64,000 bases of DNA from Apostichopus japonicus (taxonomy: Eukaryota > Echinodermata > Holothuroidea > Aspidochirotida > Stichopodidae), in contig NC_092566.1 of assembly GCF_037975245.1 (NCBI RefSeq), forward strand, positions 14,884,501 to 14,948,500, written 5' to 3'. The stretch's first letter is position 1. Each line of letters opens with the position of its first letter. The position numbers were made by a program, and so were the translations under genes. Shown here one piece after another: positions 26,101 to 38,600 of the stretch. The notes under the pieces were generated by a model. It ran no database searches. It was not told the DNA's origin and saw nothing but the letters and a program-made list of their open reading frames with translations.

Positions 26101-26626
26101 GTCCACTTTCCCATTTGTCCACCCACACTCATCTAACCTCAAAGAATACAAAATAATACAAAATTAAAATTTGTCCACTTTCCCATTTGTCCACCCACAC
26201 TCATCTAACCTCAAAAAAATACAAAATAATACAAACTTCACATTTGTTCACTTTCCCATTTGTCCACCCACACTCATCTAACCTCAAAATAATCCCAGTT
26301 TGTGATATCCACATCGTCACTGAAATGATTGTCTATCTGCTGAGCATGCTCATGGCGCTGTGGAAAGGAAACTACCTCTTTTTCCTGAACTTGTTCTCCC
26401 CAGAGCCGTCACCCTAGCATACATTGCATCCTCAGGCCAACTTGTCAGCTTCGGCGACAACCGATCCCGCCAGCTCGGACAGTTGGACTCCCGCTGTAAC
26501 GTGCAGCCCTCCCCCGGGGCTGTGGCAGGGAACTGGCAGAGGTATCCCCCCGGTCCAGGTCAAAGAAGCATCTGTGCAATATATTCCGGCGGCAACCACT
26601 GCTTATGTGTAGTCGGATTTGGCGAA
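17123..26626 (+). CDS. HERC4: HERC4 exons 1-7: RCC1-like (RLD) seven-blade propeller
   Basis: These exons encode residues 1-382. Blade signatures follow in order: GWGETRHGQLG, CGANDKGQLGQ, GWGQDNKGQCGF, WGDNTHGQLGIG, WGKNSYGQLGLG, CGLGCDGQLGHG and FGDNRSRQLGQ. Each is paired with a (V/I)SCG..H segment (DVSCGSCHSVFV, QVSCGLSHNLAV, QVSCGDMHSALL, YISCGQNHTVML). RLD propellers bind partner proteins; in HERC1 and HERC2 some act on small GTPases. Blade borders fall inside exons, as in other HERC genes. Exon 4 has two possible donors three bases apart (see 21135-21143). Confidence 0.9.
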
Positions 26627-29600
26627 GTTAGTACAAAATTTCAATTTTATGTCTGCAGAAGGTTTGAATACGTTAGGCGCTCAATACGTAGAGAATATAG
26701 AGAAATAAAAAATAACAAGATAGAGATATAACTGTGTAGTCTGAAGAGAGAGTGTTGTGGTCAAGTGGTGAAGGCAGTGGATCTAAAATTTGCAGGTTCG
26801 AATCCTGGCCAGATCATTAACGTTGTGTCCTTGGGCAAGGCACTTTTATCTCCATTGCCTCTCTTTTACCAGGTATATAAATAGGAGGACCTGTAAGATA
26901 AACTGTCAGTTGGGCTCTGTTTAGCTGCTGCCATGGTGGAGGGGATTATCTCTATATTTGACAGGTTATCGTTGACCAGGTTAATATTGTGATGGGCCTT
27001 GAGCACCGTTATCGGTGAATAAGTCTGCACTTTATAAATCTAACTATTATAACTATTCAAGTTTCCAGGGTGCACACTCCAATTTCATTTACTAATTTCA
27101 TACCGAATTTCTCTGAATTCCCTCCTGTTTTTTCCTCCCGAGTTGTAACAAATGAAACTGGGGCACGATCCCTGGTTTAACGGTATGCACCGTCACCCAT
27201 AGCAACGAAACGCCTCTATAAGGAGATGGCCATTCGGCAACTAAGAGTTGGATATCTCAGTCAGGGATCATAGCGTCTGCGGTCACAGATTCGAATCCTG
27301 TTCTAAACTCATATTTCTTTGCTTTTACTCAAGTCTCGTTACAATGATCTCCCCTTGTCTGATTCCTGTCGTTCATTGAATCCTCAAATAAAGCCTAACG
27401 AAAAAGTAGAACTCGTTGATTATGTAACTACCTTCTCAGTATTGAAATTGGAAAATGTACACACGTGCGATAGGTTACGAGAAGACATTTGTCATTGGTT
27501 TTTTTTAATGTTATCTTCATTTTTTAAATCAAGTATCGGACGATGCTTGACCGACAATTTGGTTCTCTTTTGCACACTCAGCACGCAGTAGCGCAGCTGG
27601 ACCACCGAGAATTTCCAGCTTGGAAGCAAACGACGGTGATCGACGAAGATTTCATCTCGCGCATCGTCGATTCCGTCTTTGATGAGGACGTCAAGAAGGA
27701 GCTGCAGGACCTGTTCTCATCGGCGTCTTGCCTAAACAGGTCTTTCTTAAAAAAGTAAAGCTCATTTTTCTTTTCTTCATATCTTCATATCTGGAATGCA
27801 CTGCCAAATAATATCTGTGATGCCAAAACATTAGCCACTTTTAAGAAATTACTTAAAACTCACTTTTCCTTTTTAGGAATTCCACTGTAAATCTATATTG
27901 TTTTGTAACATTTTTCCTTGGTATATATATATATTTATATATATTTTTATATTATTATTCAAGCTGCATCCATTTTATTTTTCGTATTCATATTTTAAGT
28001 GATTTTGTCCATTTGTTACATAGAATTACTTAAAACTCACTTTTTCATTTTAGGAATTTCTCTGTAAATCTATATTGCTTTAAAAATTATTCCTTTGTAT
28101 ATATATATTTTTTTATATCATTATTTATGATGTGTCACTTTTATTTGTCATATTCATATTCGAAGGGTTTTGTCATTTTGTTGTCATTGTAAAGCGCTCT
28201 TGAACATGCTTAAGCATGAAAAGAGCGCTATATAAATCTGGTAAATAATAATAATAATAATAATCTACTAGGAAATTGGTGTTGTAGCATTATTGTGTTT
28301 TTGCTTTCTTTCTTGCCGGAGTGCTACACATTGACGCTATCAACACTTTTCTTTAATCCAAATTTTGCTGCAAACTTAGTCGCTACTTTAATTTGCTTTG
28401 TGTTTAGTTTTTAATAATGAACTTCATTTATTGCTGGACTGAAATAATTTCTGCTATAATTATTATTCATTCATACTTAGTAAAGATTCCTAAATCCTAT
28501 TGGTCCATTCAGGTCAGCTGACCGTGGTTAATCCTGTGAGTAACGCATGGTAAAATTACCGGGCATCACTTTAATAAATCTTTGGTTATATGTAACCAAA
28601 AATGTTTTGTTTTATAATTTTTTCCCCACACAAATGGTAGTGTATGAATGAACGGGGTTAATCAACGGTCTAGCGTGCGTTACTCACATGATTAATGCAC
28701 TCCGAGTGTTAATGCTATCGCTGGATGCACTCGGGCTCTGCCCTCGTGCATCGCTTGCATTATCCCCCGATTGTGCATTAATCCTGTGAGTAACGCATGC
28801 TAGACCGTTGATTAACCCTTTATTCTGATGATTTCTATTTTATGAACATCATTTTATTTATTTATTAATTTTTGTGGTATTTCTTTTACACCAGAAATAA
28901 TGAACACTTTGGAAGTAGTCGGCAGAACCATGGAGTCGATCTGGACCTGGCCAGAACCTCATTCAGTAAGCTGCACACGACCAAAGCCAAACAGCATTTT
29001 CTTTGTGTATGTATAGACATTTTATATCAAATTTATATAAATTTTTACATTAATTCTATTCTCATTTATGTCCGGTCATTCAAATGTTATAGTAACTTGT
29101 AGCTGAGAGGATGACTTCACATCCTTACCGCAGGCATGTAGCTAGGGGGGGGGCAAAGGGGGCAGTCGCTCCCCCTTGAGCATATTTTCTTTGTATGTTT
29201 TTATGATATCGCTAGTAATTTCAAAAGAGAAAATGCTAAGATGCAACTTACAAGGCCTGGGAAGTGCCATTTCCAGTGATCTGGGAGGCACTTACAGCCA
29301 AACTTTTCTTGTACACTTCGCGCGAACCAATGGCTCTGATAGTTTGCCTACAGTTTTGCCCCTCCCTTGGCAAATTCCTTGCTACGCGCCTGCCTAACCG
29401 TTAGGGAAACATAAAACCTTTCAAGTATTCGTTGATAGCCCCACATAGCCAGACATTTGATTTGATTTAATTAAATTATATTATCTGGTCATATTTTTTC
29501 CATTGATCACACCTAACTGGCATGGAAACAATATGACCGAGTGTACTCTATCTCTATAATCATGCAAGTGATGTATTTTTTATATGTGTTCATTAATTGT

Positions 29601-32600
29601 GTGTTTTGATTTTCTTTATAGCATATATATCTGTTTTGTAATGTTGTAAACATAGACGTAGAGATGTTATTGAAGATATATACAGTAATTACTTGCGCTG
29701 CTAAACCCTATGCGACAGTAGCACAAATCGGTGATTTTTGAAACCCCCTTCTGTGCCCTTCCCCATCCCTCTTCCCCGTCCCTCTGCCCCTTCCTCCTCC
29801 CAGGCTGGACAGTGGCATAAATAACTACCAACTCAGTGATTCAAACTATGAAACAGGAAACCTTGAAACAAGCTGCAGAGTTGGTGCCTCATGGGAAACT
29901 AGCACCATTTGCAACCGAGAGGATATTGTCACCTGGCTGCACCCTCCTCCTCCTCCTCCTCCTCCTGAGACCCACTTATGTACCGGTTACAAGGCAATAT
30001 GCTGGTAGGCCAATTGGCCCCTGTCCCCCTCCCTCACTTACCCTTTCCCTTCTCCTTTCCATTTTCTCTCCATTTTCCTTCCCCTGCATTGCCCCCATTC
30101 TCTCACCTACCCCTCTGTTTTTTCCCTCCCATTTATCTTCTCATCCCTTTCTCTTCCATTTCTCTTCCATTCCATTCCTCTCCATTTCCATTTTTCTCCC
30201 ATGCCATGGCTCTCCTCCCTTACCCCTCTGTCACCCTTTCCCCTGAGTGCCTCCCTTTCCCTTCTGCCTCCCTTTCCCCTTTGCCTCCCTTACCCCTCTG
30301 CCTCCCTTCCCCTTTGCCTCCCTTACCCCTCTGCCTCCCTTACCCTCTGCCTCCCTTACCCCTCTACCTCCCTTTCCCAACTTCCTCCTTACCCCTCTGC
30401 CTCCCATTTCCCTCTGCCTCCCTTTCCCCTCTGTCACCCTTTCTCCTCAGTGCCTCCCTTTCCCCTCTGCCTCCCTTACCCCTCTGCCTCCCTTTCCCCT
30501 CTGTCACCCTTTCTCCTCAGTGCCTCCCTTACCCCTCTGCCTCCCTTAACCCTCTGCCTCCCTTACCCTCTGCCTCCCATACCCCTCTGCCTCCCTTTCC
30601 CCTCTGTCACCCTTTCTCCTCAGTGCCTCCCTTACCCCTCTGTCACCCTCTCCCCTCAGTGCCTCCCTTTCCCTTCTGCCTCCCTTTCCCCTTTGCCTCC
30701 CTTACCCCTCTGCCTCCCTTCCCCTTTTCCTCCCTTACCCCCCTGCCTCCCTTACCCTCTGCCTCCCTTACCCCTCTGCCTCCCTTTCCCATCTTCCTCC
30801 TTACCCCTCTGCCTCCCATTTCTCTCTGCCTCCCTTTCCCCTCTGTCACCCTTTCTCCTCAGTGCCTCCCTTTCCCCTCTCCCTCCTTACCCCTCTGCCT
30901 CCCATTTCCCTCTGCCTCCCCTCTGTTTCAGATATATTTGATGTTGTAAACTAGAGACTGAGATGTTTACATTACATGTGTGCATATACATAGTATCCTG
31001 CTTATTGGTTCTCTCCATGTAACTCTCAGTCGTATCAAACAGCCTCTGCCACCCCCCCTCCCCCCAAAAAAGCCTCTCCTTGTGTATTTAATACTGACTA
31101 AACACAAGGACTTGACACCGCTCATCATGGATAACCTGTTATTTTGAATCACTCCAATTTACGTAATATTTTATTTCAGATTTGTAACGTGATGGAGAAC
31201 AGTTTATTTCCCAGTCTTCCTATGTCACCGCCAGACATAGAAGCCCTCCGATTGTACCTGCTACTGATGGAATTTCCCCTTCACGACGACAGTAAAACTC
31301 TGTTCCCGATCAAGATGGCGTTAGGGTTAGCCAGGTGTCTCAGCAAACTGCAGACCGTAGCTTGCAAAGTGCTCAGTGAGTACCTGCATGCTTTGTTCAT
31401 GTATTCCATTCAACAGGATCCCCAGCGTCGTGGAGAGGCCGTGCAAAATTGGAAATCTATTCCAGGCAGGCCTGTTGGTGCTTTCGTCGATGGTGGTGTC
31501 GAACGCTGGTGATCCTGTTGATGTTGAACTTGTTGATTCTAATGTTCATTTTGCTGTTGATGGTGGTCGTGTTTTTGATGCTGTTGTTGATCTTGGTGGG
31601 TGCTTTTTATGACTGAACTTGTTGATACTAATGTTCATATTGTTGGTGATGGTGGTTGTGTTGTAGATGCTGTTGTTGATGTTGGTGGGTGCTTTTGATG
31701 CTGATCTTGTTGATACTAATGTTCATATTGTTAGTGATGGTGCTTGTGTTGTTGATGCTGTTGTTGATCTTGGTGGGTGCTTTTGATGCTGATCTTGTTG
31801 ATACTTATGTTCATATTGTTGGTGATGGTGGTTGTGTTGTTGATGCTGTTGTTGATGTGGGTGGGTGGGTGCTTTTGATGCTGATCTTGTTGATACTAAT
31901 GTTCATATTGTTGGTGATGGTGGTTGTGTTGTTGATGCTGTTGTTGATGCTGTTGATGTGCGGGTGGGTGCTTTTGATGCTGATCTTGTTGATACTAATG
32001 TTCACATTGTTGGTGATGGTGGTTGTGTTGTTGATGCTGTTGATGTTGATGGTACTGTTGATGCTGATCTTGTTGATTCTGATGTTCATATTTTCTTCGT
32101 TTGATATTCATGTATTTTTTTCTTCGAAAAAAAATAAACGTTGACATTGTGGTTTGTGGAGTCATTGCTCTTCGTGCTGTTGATGTTTGTCATTTATCAT
32201 TTTGGTGTCGGTGCAATTATTTTGGGTTTCAAAATTTGTATGGGCAAACACCAACTATTATCCATATCTTTGCTCACTTATTATTTCTTTTTTTGACATC
32301 TTCTCTTCATCTTTTGAACCTTATTCCCACGACAGTGGCTTGGTGGTCTGGATGTCAACCTCGTCATTTCCGTAGAGTCGTCAAAGTATATCAGAGGTGC
32401 ATCGTGGAGCAGCTGAAGACAAAAGCAGAGAGGAATGAAGATGACTTCATTGTAGCCATGCAAGTACTACAGCAACTGAACACAGTAAGAATCACCTTTA
32501 TTTTGTTCAAATTGTCTTTTTCTATGTTCGTGCTATAGTTGAAGCTGTGTGGTCTTGGAATTGACCTTCTGAGATGCAACTTTAACCTTGCTTTTACTTT

Positions 32601-35600
32601 CTAAGCTGCATTAAAGATAGATGCTCTCACATCTTTTCTTTCAGTTGCTTATAGGTCCTTGTGGTGATGTAGATGGTGTTGTTGGTGGTGTTGTTGATTC
32701 TGTTTTGGTGGATGCTGCGGTTTGTGGTGGTGTGGATGTTAGTGCTAATGACAATGTTGGCAGTGCTGTTGATGCTGTTGTTGTTGATGTTGTTGTTGAT
32801 GGTCATTTTGTTGCTGTTGCTGGTAGTAGTGGTGGTGCTGTTGATGTTGGTTGCGCTGTTGATGTTGTTGTTGATGGTCGTTTTGTTGCTGTTGCTGGTA
32901 GTAGAGGTGGTGCTGTTTATGTTGGTTGTGCTGTTAATGCTGATGTTGTTTCTGATGTTCATACCATTGTTAATAGTGGTGTTGATGTTGGTGGTGGTGC
33001 TGATGTTCTATTCAAATCATTGGTGGCGGTGGTTTGATTGTTGCTGGTTGGAGTGGTGGTGTCAATGTTGGTGGTGCTTTTGATGGTGTTGGTGTTGAAG
33101 AGAGTGGTGGTGTGTTTTGATGGTGTCGATGTTGGTGTTGCTGTCGAATCTGATGTTGAAATTGTTGGTGATGGTGACTTTGTTTTTAGTGTAGGTGCCG
33201 CCTTTGAAATTGTTGTTGCTGTTGTGGTTCCATTGTTTTGTTGTTAGTGTCCTTGATGTGGGTGCTGCTGTTGTAGTGGTGTCAAAGTGAATAATTGAGC
33301 TCTTTGCCAAACATGTTTCATTTGAACCCTCAGCTTACTTTCTTGCTGCAGAATGTTGGCGATCATTAAAATAATAGTCCAGATCAAAATTTCTTTTTGA
33401 TATGTTACAGGTGTGGTTGCATACTTGCACACTGACAAATAATGTTTTGTTTTTTCTCTATTTCTCAGTCTATTGATTTGACCTTGGATTGCATAGGGTT
33501 ACTAGTTTGTCTAAAGGGGATGTGAAGTTAATAAAATACCAATACCTTTGGTACATTCACATTATGGAAGCATCCAATTGTGGTGTATAAAACTAGATGT
33601 AAATCTTAAAGGAAAACAAAACATCATTTATCATAGTGCAAAATGACATCACACCTGTTTGCTCCAAGTTCACTTTTGGTACGAAAGGGGACAACTTCAA
33701 CTGTCAATATCTCAGAAAGGTTACATAGGAATTGAATGCAAATTTCACCAGAATGCTTTGATTATGTTCCTTCTAAACATATCAAAAAGAAATTTTGACC
33801 TGGACTTTTCTTTCAAGTGTCATAACAAAAGAGGAACATGACAAGGACTTGCCTATTTTTAGTGTTCATAACAGATTTTATATTTCTATATATTTATTTA
33901 TGCTTTTTCAAATGAGCTTTGTGAATGGTAACTTCATTTTGGTTGCCCTTGGAGATCTTCATTCTGGAGCAACAGATGTTTGGGGTTTCATTCTCCTCCA
34001 TACCAATTGATGCATGGATATAGAAATGTCTCCAATCTATGTGTTACTGGTGAAATTGCTGGAATTGACTTAGAACACAGCTTTTTTGTTCATCCAAGAT
34101 ATAAATGAGGCAAAGAGCAAAACTTGGCAGTTTTGGCAAGAATAGGATTCAGACCATTGACCTCTGAATTTCAAGTCATTTTGCTCAACTGACTGTCCAG
34201 TCCGGTCTTTTATTAGTCGGTGGCAACTTTACAAGACCAGAAGGTTAACGAAAGGTCGTCTAGGTGATGGGGGAAAGGAGATTAGGACCAGGAAATTGTG
34301 GATCTTTCCATTAAGTTCTTCAGCTCAATTAAACTTTTCTCTCTTTTTCTTTTTCCGGTTTCCAGGTCAACAATGACAATCACGAGATAATTCCTTTCAA
34401 CTTTTTTTACATCAACGAATTATCGGATCTTCTCGACCTGAGGGAACATTTCATAATCTGGTTCCAAAAGATCAGAGGTCAGGATGCCGTAAGTTTGCTT
34501 CGAGTTTTGTCTCGTAACGATCCATCTAACCAGAGTGATCGCGAACCGTCCAATTTTCACTCCTCTTGGGAGACACATACTTCAAAAGTTGGCTCTGCCT
34601 ATTGATGAGCACCCACTACTCCCCCCCCCCATTCCCACTCCACCCTTGCTCACTAAAGGTCAGTAGAGTATACAGGAATGTCCATTTCTTTCACTCCAGT
34701 TAGTCGATTCTAACGATACGTTGTTAAAATGCTTCTTTAGTCAGTCTCTAGCTTATATCCTAAATCCCTGAGAGAAGTCCTCTATCAACTTGTATAGAAA
34801 TCTAATGTTATAAAGCACAGCTAGCTGCCTTAGTTAATTCATTTATAGCAGTTTTTTTATTTTTCCATTTTATTTGTTTCATTTCTCTATTTCAACAAAT
34901 ACAAGTTTTTCAGATCCCTCGTCGACTGCAGAAAGTCCTACATTATCGTAAACACTATGAACAGAATGAAACAGAGTAAACTAGACACCAGTTGAAGGCT
35001 GTATTGACTGCATCACAAGTATTTTAAACCTTGCTCACTGTTGACTGCTCCTTCCACGAACCCCTCCCCTCCCCACAAAAAACCCCACCCACTCCCCATG
35101 CCCCTTCAAGAAATTAAAAAAACAAAATACATTGAAAAACTTTTCTTTTCTTCACATTTTTAGTTTTCACCGCAGCTTGTGTTGAAACCTTTCACATTCT
35201 GTGACTTTCCCTTTGTATTTGATGTTCTGACTAAAAGTCACATGTTGCACGTCGATGCCCTCATACAAATGCAGGTAAGAGGTCAAGGGTCATTTGTGAT
35301 GTATTTAAACTTTTTCTTTCTATTTTGTAATAGTTTCCATAAGAAAATGATGTCTGCTTGGTGTTTGGATAGCACCGTTTAGATTAAGTGTTGATCATAG
35401 AATTGGATTAAAAATGCAAAAGTATTAACAGCTATTTTATTGTACTGTGACTCTTTTAAGTTTTGGATAGCACCTTTCAGATTAAGTGTTGGTAATAGAA
35501 TGTTAATACAAAGAGCATTTGTGACTATTTATAGTATTGTGACTCTTTTAAGTTTTAGATATCACCTTTTAGGTTAAGTGTTGGTCATAGAATGTTAAAA

Positions 35601-38600
35601 ATACAAAACACAATTGCGGCTATTTTATAGTATATTGCGACTCTTTAAGTTTTGGATAGCACCTCTCAGATTAAGTTTGGTTATAGAATTTTAACAACAC
35701 AAAAAGCATTAGCATCTATTTTATTGTACTGTGACTCCCTTAAGTTTTGGATAGCACCTTTCAGATTAAGTGTTGGTCATAGAATGTTAAAAATACAAAA
35801 CACAATTGCGGCTATTTTATAGTATTGTGACTCTTTTAAGTTTTAGATATCACCTTTCAGGTTAAGTGTTGGTCATAGAATGTTAAAAATACAAAACACA
35901 ATTGCGGCTTTTTTATAGTATATTGCGACTCTTTAAGTTTTGGATAGCACCTCTCAGATTAAGTTTGGTTATAGAATGTTAAAAATACAAAAACGGTACT
36001 GTGACCCTTTTAAGTTTTTGATTAAGTGTTGGTAATAGAATGTTAACAATACAAAAAGCATTAACAGCTATTTTATTGTATTGTGACTCTTAAGTTTTGG
36101 ATAGCACCTTTCAGATTAAGTGTTCATCGTAGAATGGATTAAAATACTAAAAGCATTAACAGATATTTTATTGTACTGTGACTCTTTTTAGTTTTGGATA
36201 GCACCTTACAGATTAAGTGTTGGTAATAGAATGTTAAAAATACAAAGAGCAATTGTGGCTACGATAAAAGAAAATGCCAGTTTGAATGATTGTATCAGCC
36301 ATGCTATACCAAACAAATGGTTATTTTGAATAGCACGTGGTCTGTGCTATCTCTCTGAGAAAAATGGTTATTTTAATAGCAATTGAGAGTGCTGTACCAG
36401 ATGAAAAAGGCCCATTGCCATAATATAGAATTTGAATAATGCTTTTACTCGATAATTTTCTATTTTCCCCCTGCTAAAATATGCTGTACTTGGTTGTTTA
36501 ATTAATACTGGCTGCTATAGTTTGACTCCTCTGTTTGGAACAAAAGATATTTAACAGTAGTTGCATGTATCTGTGTAAACAAACCACATGTTTCGTTTCG
36601 TTTATTTCTGCCATTAAATCACAATGAAAAAAAGTTCCTTAATACATAGTTATAGCAATGAGGCAGTGGGACCAGAAGTAAGATAAGTTTTCGAGTCTGG
36701 TCCCTTACAAAGGAAAAACGAGAAAAATAAATTTTATATAGGAAAAAGAAAAAAAAAGATTAATACCTCCTAAAAACAACATATTAACTATTGTCCATAA
36801 TGCATCTCTCTGAAAAGCTTGCCATGGAGAAGGTGCAACATACCAACGTCATGCAACTTCTGATGGGATCCGCCTCGGACATCATCAGCGAGGTCCCTTG
36901 GCTGGTCCTGGAGATAGACCGGAGAAACATAGTCGCGAGCACCATCCAACAGCTATCCCAGGTCAAACCCGAAGATTTCAAGAAACCCCTGAGAATTGCC
37001 TTTCGCGGAGAAGAGGCCATAGATGCTGGAGGGGTCAAGAAAGTAAGGCGAAGTTTAAGTCTTAACTAAAGTCTGGGAGGGCCGCAAAGGGGGTTAGGTA
37101 AAAAGGGGAAATGGCTTAAACTGGCCACTTCACAGTTTTGTTCCCCCATACCGAAAAAATAGGGAATAAAAGTAGGAGACTTCATAGGGACATAAGAGGT
37201 GTGGGGGGGGGAATGGGTCCCCAAATCTCAAAATGTTTGACTTTTTATCTCAAACTTTTGACTTAAAAAGTCCTACCTCTCCTCTTCCTCTGTTGCTTTC
37301 TTCTCTCCATCCCTTGTCTACTTATAATCCCCTTTCATCTATCTCATTGTGTTCACCATGCTCATTAACCTGTCTGTATTCTGTGTGTGTTTTTGTCCCT
37401 TCTGTTACTGTTATTTGTCATTTAGCCTCTGAAGAAGATCCTGCTAGGATCGAAACATCAGGCCAACTTACTTTTACACAAAATATGTAATCGTCACATT
37501 ACAATCATACGGTGGCTTAATAGAGACATAGGAAAGAATTTTTTTTTTTTTTGACTTTTGAAGTTTGAGAAAAATTTTTTTGAGATCTGGGATCCTATCC
37601 TCCCCCCCCCCCATGGCCCTATTAAGCCACTGTACAATCACATGCTCTTTGTAATATTGATAGGGATGTCTCCTTAGAAAGTGACTCATACTGTTTGTAA
37701 ATTTTCCCAGTTAGTCTCTCATTACCATTGGTGTTACTGAGATAATTTTTTTTATATGCTTGGGATGCATTCTGAATGATATTTAGACCCATGTTAAACA
37801 TTACATCTATAATGATGTTGTTGTAATAAATACTGTTGCACCTTTGTCTTTAGGTTGAATATAATTGGTGTGTACACCCAGAGGAGTGGTCTAATTCTTC
37901 CCCAATTTTAAAAAGAAATCTCCTGAATGAAGCATTTTCCTCGATGGAGGTAAGAGGACCATTCCCATCCCCTCCCCTTTCCCACCTTGTGAACACCACT
38001 GAGAATATGAATAGTCATTTAATATTCATCAATACAGAAAAGGTGACCCTACAAAAAAAAATTGTAGTTGTATTGGGTATTAAATACTACTGTAGAGGCT
38101 TGTGACCATTGTAGTGAACTTCACCCACATGTTGCAGTCACCATCAAAATGTTATATGATCTGTAAGGCTTGCACCACAGAGAGGAGACCGTACAAACCC
38201 TGGAGTATCATGTGACGTGCTCACAGGTGCTACTTACATATTTATATACCCTTTGGTCAGTTTGAAGCAATCAGAGTTTTAATTTCTCTGTTTCGGAAAT
38301 GCACCCCAGGCTACCATTCGAACATCTCCTGTTAGAGTACTGTTATAGATTGCTTATGGCGGTCACTCCTATCATATTGCCCGCTTGTTACATGCAAAAA
38401 ACGACAGGGAGACTTGTGTTGCTAAGGAACAACAAAGCCTGTTGTCTGCTTCTCGTGTCTGTGTATATCGTGTAGAGTCCCGATAATCTATGTGCCTTCC
38501 AGCTCCAGATCGATTGTTTCAAAGAAACTTGAAAACTGCGGTAAAAATTTGGGCAAAATGTACCACTTAGCTAGATTCCACCAGGAATGGAATAGCTAGG

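Noticed and set aside
25897-26136. Repetitive open frames on both strands
   Set aside because: Explained by the ~73-bp tandem unit; no coding signature.
29978-30949. Pro/Leu/Ser-rich open frame of 323 codons and overlapping frames
   Set aside because: All frames of the pyrimidine minisatellite lack stops; no protein family resemblance and they lie in a HERC4 intron.
31689-33247. Leu/Met/Val-rich and Asn/Ser-rich open frames
   Set aside because: Artefacts of the GTT/GAT trinucleotide-rich arrays; frames on both strands are open for the same reason.
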